A DNA stretch of 64,000 bases. It comes from Prolixibacteraceae bacterium (GTDB lineage: Bacteria > Bacteroidota > Bacteroidia > Bacteroidales > Prolixibacteraceae). The notes beneath the pieces were generated by a model. That model was not told the origin of the DNA and searched no databases. It saw only the letters and a list, made by a program, of their open reading frames with translations. Below are positions 1-10,077 of this stretch, in pieces. Every line of letters begins with the position of its first letter. The first letter of the stretch is position 1. The stretch lies in contig CP081303.1 of assembly GCA_019720755.1 (NCBI GenBank), forward strand, positions 2,046,001 through 2,110,000, read 5' to 3'. The translations under genes were made by a program, and so were the position numbers.

Positions 1-350
1 ATCATCTGATTTAACCCTCCCATCATATTGTCTGCCATCTGTTTTTGTGCAGAAAGGTCCATCTCCATGGAGATATCATCATTAAACAATGTATAGGTTC
101 CTGTAACAGATAAATGAGGCATGTAAAGACCTTTGGTCGCTTTTGCTTCATACTCCAAACTCTCATGCTCCTTCTCGGAAGCCTGAATGGTATAGTTATG
201 TTCTCTTAACACAGCTATAGCCTCTTCAAACGACATCGCTACAGACTGGTCTGACACCTCTGTCTCTTGAGCTTGCACACAAAGCACGCTACCCATTAAG
301 ACTGACACAACCAAACAAATGTGTAACATTTTCATTAATTGACTTTTCAT
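1..350 (-). CDS. TolC-family outer membrane protein, N-terminal part (runs off the window)
   Basis: Reading the minus strand from the ATG at 350 gives 116 codons that continue past the window edge. The first 28 residues form a signal peptide ending in a typical VQAQ cleavage region. The mature start (MSFEEAIAVLREHNYTIQAS, then a long helix and PHLSVTGTYT) is the usual opening of an outer-membrane efflux protein: a coiled-coil helix followed by the first beta strand of the barrel. TolC proteins form the outer-membrane duct of tripartite efflux pumps or type I secretion systems; the pump partners would lie to the left, outside the window. Family call is by pattern recognition of the N-terminal third only. 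A second in-frame Met at codon 6 is an alternative start. Confidence 0.8.
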   Translation of the reverse strand, partial: MKSQLMKMLHICLVVSVLMGSVLCVQAQETEVSDQSVAMSFEEAIAVLREHNYTIQASEKEHESLEYEAKATKGLYMPHLSVTGTYTLFNDDISMEMDLSAQKQMADNMMGGLNQM

Positions 351-824
351 TTGAAAAATTATATGATTTCTAAACAATTATAAATTCAGCAATGATTATG
401 TCACAAATATAGATAGTTTTTTGAGACATTCGACCAATGTATTTTATCAGTCGACAAAAAAGAGTGCTTTTTTTAATTACCAGACAAAACGAATAGACAC
501 TTATAGAATGGGATACATAGAAATACAACTAATACACAATACATTATATCATCATAGAAATTAAAAAAACGAATATTCACCACATGTTAAAAATACTTAA
601 TATAATAATATGGCGTCCTATTTTATTACTTAATTCTTCTTATATAGAATACAAGAGAAACAACAAACCCAGAAAACAATGATAACAATTTGAATAGGAT
701 AACTACACCTCTTGGTATCCAAGCTCAATTCACTTTGCAACACAGGAAGTGATTCAAATAATGCAATTCAAAAGGAATATTATTAAAAAGACAATACTAT
801 TCACATAATGGTGCGGGTTAAATT
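351..824. other. Non-coding stretch upstream of the TolC-like gene
   Basis: I see no gene here. It is very AT-rich and lies between the start of the TolC-like gene and the terminator of susD, so it must hold the TolC-like promoter. A short imperfect dyad (TCGAC at about 431 and GTCGA at about 452) could be a repressor site, but it is too short to claim. Confidence 0.5.
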
Positions 825-858
825 AATGAAGAGGCATCTGAATAGAAGCCTCTTCATT
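825..858 (-). terminator. Hairpin terminator after susD
   Basis: Perfect 11-bp stem (825-835 with 848-858) and a 12-nt loop, 27 bp past the susD stop codon. The T-run on the minus strand is weak (AATTT), so termination efficiency is uncertain. Confidence 0.7.
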
Positions 859-884
859 GTATATCTTATAGATAACCAATAGGA

Positions 885-2627
885 CTATTCTAACTCCCAC
901 CACAATTTTGTACTCATCAAGTCTTGCCCTCCACTACTAGATGTTGTAGGATTCGTTTGATAAGTATGGGGACTTAACACAGGTCGTTGAATAGGAAATG
1001 ATTTTGCAACCAACTTTGCTGTCACTGAAGAGGACAACCCTTCGACACCCGACTGATAACCTTGAGGGTTTAACAGAGGCTCTTCGTTGGAAAACTTAAC
1101 TCTTCGAGGAAGATCATCTTGTACATCATTAACCAAAGAGATGAAATAATATTCTTTCCCTTTTTGGTTCTCATCAATAACTCCTTCTGCATCGACAAAG
1201 GTTACCTCTCCTGGCTTAATTAATGTTTTAGGGAATCCAGTACGACGATATTCAGCCCATGCATTGTATGGTTGCATATAGAGTGCAATATACTTCTGAG
1301 TTAATACTGTCTCTTGTGACGCTGGAGGCAATTGGTCAATATAATCCTTTATATCTTTCTCTTGCACACCCCAACGAACCATAGAAGCACGTACCCCCTT
1401 TTCGTAATAAGTTTGATCCCAATCATTAAATTCAGACAGTAAGAAGCAAACCTCGGCATAATCCATGAATGGATTACCAAAAGTAGCTTGCATTGGAGCA
1501 TTCGGTAGAGAAACATTATTATAGCCAATACTTCCTGTCGATTTGCTATCCAAACCATAAGGCATACCTTCATAATTTTCAGGAATGTATATTCCAGAAC
1601 CTAATTCATCGGAAGCGACTGGTAAATAGTCTCCTTGAGATATCGCCTTTCCTCCTGTATTATTAATAGCAGTAGCACCAATAGGAGCAGCATAAAAGTA
1701 GAGTCGAGGATCTACAATATTAAATGGACCAACACTACCCTTCAATAGATCAATAAATGGTTTTGCCATAGTAAAATCTGTTCTATTACTAACAGCAAAC
1801 GACTTATAGAAAGGAGCTGCATTGGAAGCATTATTCTCCCCTTTAAATAGAGCATCATCATCGACACTCTGCATGACACCTCGAGTGACTGCATCTTGAA
1901 ACGCTTTATTTGCAATCTCAGGATCTACACCACGAATACGCATTGCTGCTCTCAAAACAAGAGAGTTCGCCAATCGTTTCCATTTCCCAGCATTACCATG
2001 AAAGATATTATCTCCTTGCGTAAAAGCAATTGCCGATTCATCAATCATTTTAGAAGCCTCTTTCAATTCATTTAGAATATCATAGTATATTGCTTTTTGA
2101 TCGGCATACACTGGATTGATAATCCCAGACTTTAACTTCAAAGCTTGGAATGTTGGGTCATCGTTACCATACGACTCATAAGGAATTGGACCGTAAGTCT
2201 CTGTAAGAAGAAGAAAAGTCCATGATTTCAAAATACGTGCGACAGCAATTTGGTTTTCATTTTTACCATAACCAGACATGGTTCCTTTGCTATCTTCTGA
2301 AACATTCAAATCAATGATCGTTTTAAGATCATTCAAGTCTGTATAGATCAACTTCCATGCACTAGCATTGGAGTTTTCACGATAAAGGTATCTATCCTCG
2401 TCAGTATAGTTTGACTGAGTCCAATACTCGGACCACAACAGTGCCATACGACCAGAAAACCACTCATCTCGAATATCATCCACCAACCTATACTGCGCAT
2501 TAATCAACAAAGTTGGAGTTGGTACAGAAGTAGGCTCATTTGGGTTATCATTTCTCTCCGTAAGATCATTCGCACATCCCATGAGTAGAAATAATACCAC
2601 AATAGTTATATATCTAATATTTTTCAT
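885..2627 (-). CDS. SusD/RagB-family outer-surface glycan-binding lipoprotein
   Basis: A 580-residue lipoprotein. The signal peptide ends in the lipobox LLMGC with the acylated Cys at residue 18. The following NDNPNEPTSVPTPTLLINAQYRL is the hallmark start of the SusD-like_2 type, in which helices and TPR-like units build a surface cap over the SusC channel. Length is typical (about 500-600). It lies 48 bp downstream of the SusC-type gene in the same orientation, the standard SusC-SusD order. Such proteins bind oligosaccharides (or peptides) and deliver them to the TonB-dependent partner. The substrate cannot be read from the sequence; the neighbouring GH84, GH29 and sulfatase genes suggest a sulfated, fucosylated, GlcNAc-containing glycan. 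This is inference from context. Confidence 0.93.
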   Translation of the reverse strand: MKNIRYITIVVLFLLMGCANDLTERNDNPNEPTSVPTPTLLINAQYRLVDDIRDEWFSGRMALLWSEYWTQSNYTDEDRYLYRENSNASAWKLIYTDLNDLKTIIDLNVSEDSKGTMSGYGKNENQIAVARILKSWTFLLLTETYGPIPYESYGNDDPTFQALKLKSGIINPVYADQKAIYYDILNELKEASKMIDESAIAFTQGDNIFHGNAGKWKRLANSLVLRAAMRIRGVDPEIANKAFQDAVTRGVMQSVDDDALFKGENNASNAAPFYKSFAVSNRTDFTMAKPFIDLLKGSVGPFNIVDPRLYFYAAPIGATAINNTGGKAISQGDYLPVASDELGSGIYIPENYEGMPYGLDSKSTGSIGYNNVSLPNAPMQATFGNPFMDYAEVCFLLSEFNDWDQTYYEKGVRASMVRWGVQEKDIKDYIDQLPPASQETVLTQKYIALYMQPYNAWAEYRRTGFPKTLIKPGEVTFVDAEGVIDENQKGKEYYFISLVNDVQDDLPRRVKFSNEEPLLNPQGYQSGVEGLSSSVTAKLVAKSFPIQRPVLSPHTYQTNPTTSSSGGQDLMSTKLWWELE

Positions 2628-2675
2628 AATTACTCAAAATTTTAATTTACAATCGGATTGTTTTGACGTAATCAA

Positions 2676-5600
2676 TTAAAATCCAAACTTAATATTCAAA
2701 CCATAAGTAGCGGTTGAAGGCAAAGCACCACCCTCGATACCTTGAACATTTCCTGAAGAGGTTACACTCGATTCAGGATCAAAATCACGATTATTTAATC
2801 CCCAAGTGACTAGATTACGTCCAAAGACACCAACATGTAAATTCTTTATTACACCAGTCATTTTACTTGGGAAAGTATACCCTAAGGTCACCTCACGTAA
2901 TTTCACATAAGAGGCATCAAATATATTTTGTGCATCTGGTCCACTATAAAAATCGGCGGCATATCGATTTCCTGATATTTTCGTCTCATTTTTCACTGCC
3001 GTAGAAGAGTTGTTTCCACTTCCATCGATATAAACGACCTGTCCATTGGAATCAAACTTTCCATAAACACCATTTAATAAGATGCCATTTTCACGAATAT
3101 CCGTTCCATTTTGGTAAACAGACCCCTCTAACATTCCGGAGTAGGTACCCCACAAATTAGAAGTAGAATAGTAACTACCTCCATTTTGAATATCAATCAA
3201 TGCAGTCAAGGTGAAGTTTTTATAGGTGAAGTTATTCGTAATTCCCATATTAAAGTCTGGCAATGTAGTACCCAACACTTCCTGAGATTGAGTGGTTAGA
3301 TAACGACCATCTTTTGTTACCATCACATCTCCTTGATCGTCATATACGAAATTTGTACCCATAATAGCACCATAAGATTCTCCAACAAACGCATTCACTG
3401 TCACCTTAAATGGAGCAATGGCCATCTGGTAATTATCAATACCGTCTTGTAAAGAGACCAATTCATTGGTATTCTTTGCAAAATTCAATGAGATATCCCA
3501 AGAAAAGTCATCGGTAAGAATAGGAGTACCTGAAATCATCAATTCGACCCCTTTATTAGTCATCTCGCCTGCATTTAATGTTTGATACAGATATCCTGTT
3601 GAACCAGAGACGGCAATCTGGGTAATCAAATCTTTCGTCCTATTAGAATAGTACGTGAAGTCAATACCCAAACGATTCTTTAAGAACTTCATCTCAGTAC
3701 CAATTTCCCATGAATAGGTAGTCTCGGGTTTAAGATCTGCATTCGGTAGTGTATTGGGAGTACTATAACGAGGAACTCCACCAAAATTTGGTTGATAGTT
3801 GGTATAGGTCTCTTTTAAAGAATACGGATCCGTATCATTACCAACCATAGCCCAACCAGCACGTATCTTCATAAAGTTGATCCACTCGTACTCTCTCATA
3901 AACTCCATAGAACTTAATATCGCACTTGCAGTGAAAGATGGATAGAAGAAAGATCTATTTGCTTTAGGCAAAGTGGAAGACCAATCGTTACGGAAAGTAG
4001 CATCTAGATAATATGTATTCAAATATCCAACACTAAAGCTACCATAGGCACTGACCACCATCTTCTCCTCCTCATAATCGGAAGCGGTCACAGGGTCTTT
4101 AGAGTTGGTCGTTGTATACAATCCAGGAAGGACTAGACCACCGGAAGTGGCAGTAGAATTTGAATAATACTCATTAGTACGAAGGTTTGCTCCAGCCAAT
4201 GCAGTCAAACTAATATCATCAGTCAACTGCTTATTGAAGTTCACCATCATTTCGAAGTTATTTTCCACAGACTGCCTTACAACCTCAGAATATGCTGACG
4301 TCGCTTGCGATCCATATGCAGTTCGTTCATCAATACGGAAAGTATAGGAGTCGTGATAAGCTTTCAAACTCGCTTTTAGATACTTCTTAATATCATAAGT
4401 CAAGCCAACATTCCCAATATATCTTGTACGCTCATCTTGCGAATAGTTCTCATAACGTGTCCAATATTGGTTATCTGAATATGCTGGAGTAGCATTATAA
4501 GCTGAAGTCCTATTCCATGCTCTTTGCGAACCATCTGGGTTAATATAATTTCGAAGACGATGCATGTCTAATTGGCGTTGTCCCCACTGGGTAAATTTAA
4601 CCATCACATTATTGTCACCATACCCGGTATCTGGACGTCCTTTGGCTTTCGTATTCACATAGGATATCCCTGCTTGAATTTGGAACTTTTCATTCAAATA
4701 TCTTGAGCCATTAAAACTAACAGTATATTTATCTAACGTAGAATATGGCATATAACCATCTGTATTCACTCCAGTAATAGACATTCTAAACGACCCTTTC
4801 TCATCAGCACCTGAAAAACTAAGGGAGTTATTATATGTAATCCCTGTTTCAAAGAAGTCTCTTACGTCATGAGGTGAAGCAACCCATGGTCTTGGAGTCA
4901 AATAATTTGCTTGATCATGAGAATCAAATGCATCCCAATGAAGCACCATTCGATTTGGATCGTACTTTGGACCCCAACTTTGGTCTTGATCATACTCTAC
5001 TGCTTGATACGTTTTTCCATCAAAAGCAACTTGATCAAAATTACCAGATAAACCACCGCCATATTCATTTTGATAACGAGGCAAACGATTGACAGTCTCA
5101 AATGCAATTCCCATATTTACTGTTACACCAAATGACTTATCATTCGTCTTTTTCGAACCTTTCTTGGTGGTAATCATGATGACACCATTGGCAGCTCTTG
5201 ATCCATACAAAGCAGCAGCAGAAGGCCCCTTTAATACGGTCATCTTTTCAACATCATCAGGATTAATGTCCTGAGCCATACTACCAAAATCGTATCCTCC
5301 ACCCCCTCTTGAAGTATTCGAAGAGTTAAAATTGGAATTATCAATAGGGATCCCATCAACCACAAATAGAGGCTGGTTATTTCCTGTAATAGAACTTGCA
5401 CCACGAATAAGAATACGGCTAGATCCACCCATAGAACCCGAAGCTCCAGAAACCTGTACACCAGAAACTTTACCTGAAAGTGCAGAAACAACATTATCCT
5501 GTTTTGTCTTATTGAGATCCTCTCCACTTACATTCTGTACGGAATACCCTAAAGCCTTTTTGTCCCTTGAGATTCCCAATGCTGTGACCACGACCTCTTT

Positions 5601-5906
5601 TACAGCAATGGTAGCAGACTTCATCTTTACATTGATAGTAGTTCCACTTATCTGAATCATTGTATCTTGCATTCCTACATAACTAAAGCGAAGCATTTTA
5701 GCACCTGCAGGCACCTTTAGGTTATAAAGCCCATCAAAATTAGTCACTGCCCCTACTGTTGTGTTAGGAACCATTACAGATACACCTGGAATAGTCTCTC
5801 CAGTTTTAGCATCTGTCACAACTCCCTTGACAACTCTTGTTTGAGCATAAGATGCAAAACAAAACATCATCATGTAAAGGAACGACACGATAAAAATCTT
5901 TTTCAT
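2676..5906 (-). CDS. SusC/RagA-family TonB-linked outer membrane transporter
   Basis: Nutrient importer of the outer membrane, powered by TonB. I prefer the ATG at 5906 (MKKIFIVSFLYMMMF...), giving 1076 residues with a clean signal peptide ending SYAQ; an in-frame ATG at 5930 would add eight residues before it. Domains in order: carboxypeptidase-like regulatory domain (about residues 25-105, starting VVKGVVTDAKTGETIPGVSV), plug domain (about 110-240, with the ALGISRDKKALGYSVQ motif typical of SusC and the plug motif PLFVVDGIPID), then the 22-strand barrel to a C-terminal aromatic strand ending in Phe. No STN domain is seen, so it is probably not coupled to an anti-sigma factor by direct signalling. 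The SusD gene follows 48 bp downstream and they should be co-transcribed. Confidence 0.95.
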   Translation of the reverse strand: MKKIFIVSFLYMMMFCFASYAQTRVVKGVVTDAKTGETIPGVSVMVPNTTVGAVTNFDGLYNLKVPAGAKMLRFSYVGMQDTMIQISGTTINVKMKSATIAVKEVVVTALGISRDKKALGYSVQNVSGEDLNKTKQDNVVSALSGKVSGVQVSGASGSMGGSSRILIRGASSITGNNQPLFVVDGIPIDNSNFNSSNTSRGGGGYDFGSMAQDINPDDVEKMTVLKGPSAAALYGSRAANGVIMITTKKGSKKTNDKSFGVTVNMGIAFETVNRLPRYQNEYGGGLSGNFDQVAFDGKTYQAVEYDQDQSWGPKYDPNRMVLHWDAFDSHDQANYLTPRPWVASPHDVRDFFETGITYNNSLSFSGADEKGSFRMSITGVNTDGYMPYSTLDKYTVSFNGSRYLNEKFQIQAGISYVNTKAKGRPDTGYGDNNVMVKFTQWGQRQLDMHRLRNYINPDGSQRAWNRTSAYNATPAYSDNQYWTRYENYSQDERTRYIGNVGLTYDIKKYLKASLKAYHDSYTFRIDERTAYGSQATSAYSEVVRQSVENNFEMMVNFNKQLTDDISLTALAGANLRTNEYYSNSTATSGGLVLPGLYTTTNSKDPVTASDYEEEKMVVSAYGSFSVGYLNTYYLDATFRNDWSSTLPKANRSFFYPSFTASAILSSMEFMREYEWINFMKIRAGWAMVGNDTDPYSLKETYTNYQPNFGGVPRYSTPNTLPNADLKPETTYSWEIGTEMKFLKNRLGIDFTYYSNRTKDLITQIAVSGSTGYLYQTLNAGEMTNKGVELMISGTPILTDDFSWDISLNFAKNTNELVSLQDGIDNYQMAIAPFKVTVNAFVGESYGAIMGTNFVYDDQGDVMVTKDGRYLTTQSQEVLGTTLPDFNMGITNNFTYKNFTLTALIDIQNGGSYYSTSNLWGTYSGMLEGSVYQNGTDIRENGILLNGVYGKFDSNGQVVYIDGSGNNSSTAVKNETKISGNRYAADFYSGPDAQNIFDASYVKLREVTLGYTFPSKMTGVIKNLHVGVFGRNLVTWGLNNRDFDPESSVTSSGNVQGIEGGALPSTATYGLNIKFGF

Positions 5907-6193
5907 AAATTGAAGATTTAGATTGAACATTAGATTGTGGTTTTTTTGATCCTATACTACAACACAAAAGAGACAACTGTTAAAACTATTATGTATACAC
6001 TCACAGCAGAGTATCAACCACTTATGATCATTCAACAATCATGCAATCTATTTTGTTAAAGGAAACTAAAAAAAAGACGACTTTTTTTTATGGCATAATC
6101 TTTGAATAATATCATAAAAAAGACGACTCAATAAACCTTTTATTGATTACTCGTGTTTCATAATTACACCTATATATTTAAAAAAGAAATAAT
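5907..6193. promoter_or_regulatory. Divergent promoter region between susC and the DUF4251 gene, with a 13-bp direct repeat
   Basis: This gap must carry promoters for both divergent genes. It contains an exact direct repeat, AAAAAAGACGACT, at 6070-6082 and 6116-6128 (46 bp apart, start to start). A repeat of this kind in a divergent promoter region could bind a regulator, but no known operator is recognised. Confidence 0.4.
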
Positions 6194-6796
6194 ATGAAAG
6201 CAATAAAAAAAATAACAATACTATCACTTTTTGTGCTTTTTGTTTTCAGTGGACAAATCGCCTCTGCACAAGAGCCTCAAAATAATGAAGGAACCCCAAA
6301 AGAGCTAACTAGAAAAGAGAAGAGAGCGATTAAAAAGAAGCAAAAAGAGGAGGCTGAAAAACTCGCTTTTGAGAAAGCAGCAAATGCATTAGAGAACAAT
6401 AGATGGGTTCTTGAAGCAAATACAGTATACGATAAAAGAGGTCGATCCATGCAAGTTACATCAAATACAAACTTTGTAATGACCAAAGGAGAAGAGGTAT
6501 ATGTACAGTTAGCATTTCAGAATGTAATGATTGGTCCAAATGGTATCGGAGGAATCACCCTTAAAGGAAGACCTACGAAGAAAGAGATAACCAAAGACAA
6601 ACATGGTAATATCACCCTTAATATGTCGGTTATTGGAAATGCGTTAACAGTGGATATTCAAGTGAACTTAACGAAAGATGGAAACTATGCAGATGCCACA
6701 GTGAATGCTATTACTAGAGGTCAAAGAGTAAGATTCTCTGGAAACTTATACGACATATCAGACAGCACCTACTACAAAAGTGGGATGGACTTCTAA
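6194..6796 (+). CDS. DUF4251 family exported protein
   Basis: A 200-residue protein with an N-terminal signal peptide (cleavage near residues 25-26, after ASA). A highly charged, Lys-rich helix follows (about residues 38-60, KELTRKEKRAIKKKQKEEAE). The C-terminal two thirds is beta-rich and carries features I associate with DUF4251: a WVLEANTVYDKRGRSMQVTSN start, a GPNGIGGITLKG centre and a final SDSTYYKSGMDF-like end. The function of this Bacteroidota family is unknown; the proteins are thought to be periplasmic or envelope-associated. It is transcribed away from susC and has no operon partner; the next gene is convergent. Confidence 0.8.
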   Translation: MKAIKKITILSLFVLFVFSGQIASAQEPQNNEGTPKELTRKEKRAIKKKQKEEAEKLAFEKAANALENNRWVLEANTVYDKRGRSMQVTSNTNFVMTKGEEVYVQLAFQNVMIGPNGIGGITLKGRPTKKEITKDKHGNITLNMSVIGNALTVDIQVNLTKDGNYADATVNAITRGQRVRFSGNLYDISDSTYYKSGMDF

Positions 6797-6931
6797 AAAC
6801 ACACATATTAATATGGGATAAGAGGAGCTTACATCTACATGGTTCCTCTTGTTGTTTTTAGAAGACACAAGTCTTTTATTAAAGAGCATACATTTATTGA
6901 GATATAATCCCCTTCAGTAGACACACAAAAA

Positions 6932-6953
6932 GAGGACCTCTAACGAAGTCCTC
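6932..6953. terminator. Short hairpin between convergent DUF4251 and GH84 genes
   Basis: Six-bp stem GAGGAC/GTCCTC (6932-6937 with 6948-6953) preceded by AAAA, which reads as a T-run on the minus strand. It lies 60 bp past the GH84 stop codon and is probably its terminator. Confidence 0.55.
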
Positions 6954-7012
6954 AATTCATTCTAATCTAAATCAGAATCAATAATATCTATTTAGATAAT
7001 AATCAAAGCCTA

Positions 7013-9835
7013 TCACTTTACAATTTCAATCAATTCAAATGTTCTATTCGAACCATTAGTAATAGTGCACTTCTCAATATTCTTAAAGTCTGGCACTTTA
7101 TAAAATGGAGTACTTACAATCTGTTTGAAGGTATTGCCATTTTTGAGTGCAATCTCCAAAGTTACATCCTCCATATTTTGATCAAAAAGTAAAATACTTC
7201 CAGCCTCAACAGAAGTAGAGACATCTAAAGATTTCCCAGCTTCAAGTGGACAACTTGTATTAAAATCCTGATCTACAAAACGCTGTCCCAAATCTATTAC
7301 TTGATCGAAATCAAATTGAAGTGACAACAATCGAATCGCTTGACTCTTCTCATTTGGATTCGAGATAACAACTCTTTTGACAGGTCTTTCCATCGTATAA
7401 GTTCCATTAATATCCCCTTCTGCCAAAGTCAACTGATTGCCTTTATCATCAAAATAGACACATTTCAGGTTCTTATACTGATCTCCTAAGTTGATTTTCA
7501 AGTTCTTAATCTTCTCTGGTCTCAAGAATGGAATTACAATCTTATTACCTGGTAACATATCTGTAACTTCCAGTTTCTTATTAAACTTCAATGATTCGCC
7601 ATTGAAAGCAAAAGGCATGTTACGGAACGATTTACTTGAGAATATCATCGTTACATAAGGCTCACTCTTATTTACAAAGATATCGTGTAGTTTTACCCAA
7701 TGTCCTTTTTGTTTTTTAGAGTCCTCTGTATTTACATAACGAACGAAACGTGCTTTAGGAGCAGCCCCTTCAGCAGTAAACTGAACAACAGGTTGTGTAA
7801 AAGTCTTATCTGAAAGAGAGGCCCAAGACTTTCCATCTAATGAGTACTCTAAAACACCTGATTTAATATGATCTCTTGAACTAGTCTGATAGATATCGAT
7901 AGAACGAATAGGAGTCACCTTCTTCAAATCTACCCCAATATAATCTCCAGGTTTCATCACTTTTCGAAATACATATGCGGTATTGATGTCTTCATCAAAA
8001 GCACGATCGGCTCCATCTCTTAATTCTTGGTAACCTATCAACTCGGGCTTTTGAATCTCTTGACCAGTAAGTTGTCCTAAAAATTTGGTCTCAAGACCTA
8101 AACTTTTGTTTTTCAGATGAGGCATCAAAGTAGTTCCTCCAACTTCTACTCCACGACCATAATTCTCTACTTGACCAATCTTCTTTACTTGATCAGAGAT
8201 CTTATGAGAAGCCAAAATAAGACTCCAAGCTCCCTCTAAATCATCATCAGATAATGATTCATTCTCATCTAAAAGAGTCAATCCCCACTCTCCTAATAAC
8301 TTGAACTGAGACAACCATGGATTAATCTCATCTAAAAGGACAGGATCATTAAGACGTTGTTGAATATTGTTCGAAGAAATAACCATCTTTTGAAACTCAT
8401 CTCTTAATCCCGCAACATCATGCATCGCAACAAACGATTCAAACTGTAAAGCCTCTTTTCCAGTACGCCATCCCCAAGAAGAGTTTGCATCTTGATTATA
8501 AGTTGCAAAAAACTTATAGTCTGAAGCGACTTCAGGCATCAATGTCTCAATAGACTTTGACCATGATTTAAGAGGATTAAATGCCTCGACATTCCACGAA
8601 TAATTTGCGACACTATAAAGAGAGATCTCTGAAGCTGCAGCATACTCCATAGGATTAGAAACAAAACCGCTCATATCATCTTTCCCTTGAGATGTTAGTC
8701 CAATACAAGGACCCAATAATAGGTTATGAACACAATAATCGCTCACAGGAAAGTTCCACCACACATAAGCTTTTCTATTAATACGTGAGTTTACCCAATC
8801 TAAACTTTTTTTAGTAATATGACCAACTACAGCATCACCGGTCCACATGACCTCTACTTTTGAGTTCATCTCATCACCCAAAACACTCAAATAGCCTTTC
8901 TCACTAGGATTAGCCCACTGTTTGGTATATTCTGTTGGACACATAATAAGAGGAGTCAAATCATGATGTCTCTTATAAAAATCATCCATAATATGATTCA
9001 ACAATCCTGCTTGCTTATTTGGATCGGTTCCGATACCAGAGATATCATCAAAGAAAACAGCAAAACCACGAACACCCAATTGGTACATACTCTCTAGCTT
9101 ATCAACCAATTTTTGTTGGTCTTGGTCGTTCCACTTAATATCTTTCCCTGGGTGTATTGCCCATACAAAGTCAACACGATTCTTTTTAGCTACCGCAGCC
9201 AATTTGGCAATCCCCTCAGCCTCCACTTTCGGATAAGGATCTCTCCAATGAGGGGAACTATGGAATGGGTCATCTTTGGGTCCATAGATATAGGTATTCA
9301 ATCGATACTTACCATAAAATTCTAACTGTCTTTTACGATCAGCAAAACTCCATGGTGTCCCATAAAAACCTTCTACGACACCTCTATAGGCAACATCTGG
9401 ATAATCCACGATATCCCACATACTTTGCTTTTGATCGATCATCTGCTTTAGAGTCTGAAGACCATAATGCAAGCCTCTATCATCGTATGCAACAAGCACA
9501 ATCTCTTTCTCTAAGATAGCTAGGCGATAAGCTCCCGATTTCATCGGAACATCCTTTGAATATTTACGCAATGATCTTGATGAGGTATATCCAATCTTTA
9601 CCACTTGCGATGAACGCGCATCACTATTTGGGAGTAAAAAATGAATCGTAGAAGTATGGTCAGATGCAATCTTACTGTAGATCTTTATTTTATAAGATTG
9701 AGAATAATCAAAAGATAGATCTTTGTTACTCGACACCTCCTGCATCGAATGCGGGGTAGGTGTAATGTCAGGTTTCGTTCTAGCAAAACCAAAGACCGTA
9801 AAAAAACACAAAAACAGTAGTAGTGTAAATTTCAT
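7013..9835 (-). CDS. GH84 beta-N-acetylglucosaminidase (hyaluronidase/NagJ-like)
   Basis: Secreted glycoside hydrolase of 940 residues. Signal peptide at 1-18; N-terminal alpha/beta domain about 21-140 with DDRGLHYGLQTLKQMID; GH84 TIM barrel about 145-440, opening with YRGVVEGFYGTPWSFADRKR and carrying the paired catalytic aspartates D263-D264 in FAVFFDDISG. This is the Asp-Asp pair of substrate-assisted GH84 catalysis. A helical region (about 440-590) and a discoidin-like carbohydrate-binding domain (about 600-735) follow, then a beta-rich tail. Family members cleave terminal beta-GlcNAc from glycans or O-GlcNAc proteins. The gene is alone between gaps of about 240 bp on its 5' side and a hairpin on its 3' side. 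Its closeness to susCD and the GH29-sulfatase pair fits a glycan utilisation locus; the natural substrate is unknown. Confidence 0.92.
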   Translation of the reverse strand: MKFTLLLFLCFFTVFGFARTKPDITPTPHSMQEVSSNKDLSFDYSQSYKIKIYSKIASDHTSTIHFLLPNSDARSSQVVKIGYTSSRSLRKYSKDVPMKSGAYRLAILEKEIVLVAYDDRGLHYGLQTLKQMIDQKQSMWDIVDYPDVAYRGVVEGFYGTPWSFADRKRQLEFYGKYRLNTYIYGPKDDPFHSSPHWRDPYPKVEAEGIAKLAAVAKKNRVDFVWAIHPGKDIKWNDQDQQKLVDKLESMYQLGVRGFAVFFDDISGIGTDPNKQAGLLNHIMDDFYKRHHDLTPLIMCPTEYTKQWANPSEKGYLSVLGDEMNSKVEVMWTGDAVVGHITKKSLDWVNSRINRKAYVWWNFPVSDYCVHNLLLGPCIGLTSQGKDDMSGFVSNPMEYAAASEISLYSVANYSWNVEAFNPLKSWSKSIETLMPEVASDYKFFATYNQDANSSWGWRTGKEALQFESFVAMHDVAGLRDEFQKMVISSNNIQQRLNDPVLLDEINPWLSQFKLLGEWGLTLLDENESLSDDDLEGAWSLILASHKISDQVKKIGQVENYGRGVEVGGTTLMPHLKNKSLGLETKFLGQLTGQEIQKPELIGYQELRDGADRAFDEDINTAYVFRKVMKPGDYIGVDLKKVTPIRSIDIYQTSSRDHIKSGVLEYSLDGKSWASLSDKTFTQPVVQFTAEGAAPKARFVRYVNTEDSKKQKGHWVKLHDIFVNKSEPYVTMIFSSKSFRNMPFAFNGESLKFNKKLEVTDMLPGNKIVIPFLRPEKIKNLKINLGDQYKNLKCVYFDDKGNQLTLAEGDINGTYTMERPVKRVVISNPNEKSQAIRLLSLQFDFDQVIDLGQRFVDQDFNTSCPLEAGKSLDVSTSVEAGSILLFDQNMEDVTLEIALKNGNTFKQIVSTPFYKVPDFKNIEKCTITNGSNRTFELIEIVK

Positions 9836-10077
9836 AATTGTCTTACTTAATGATTTAATAATGTGAACTTTATTTCAGTAGAATCATCTTTTTCTAAACA
9901 TTGTCTATCCCAAAGAAGATTCCTCACGAAAATTACAAAAAAATATCATAAAAATCATTCAGACAACCATTTCCTTTTCCATTCATACGAACAGAACCAA
10001 TCTATCTCACTGTATACTTTGATTGCCATTATCTAAGTAATAGCATAATACAACACTTTTATCAATCCATCAGTTTC

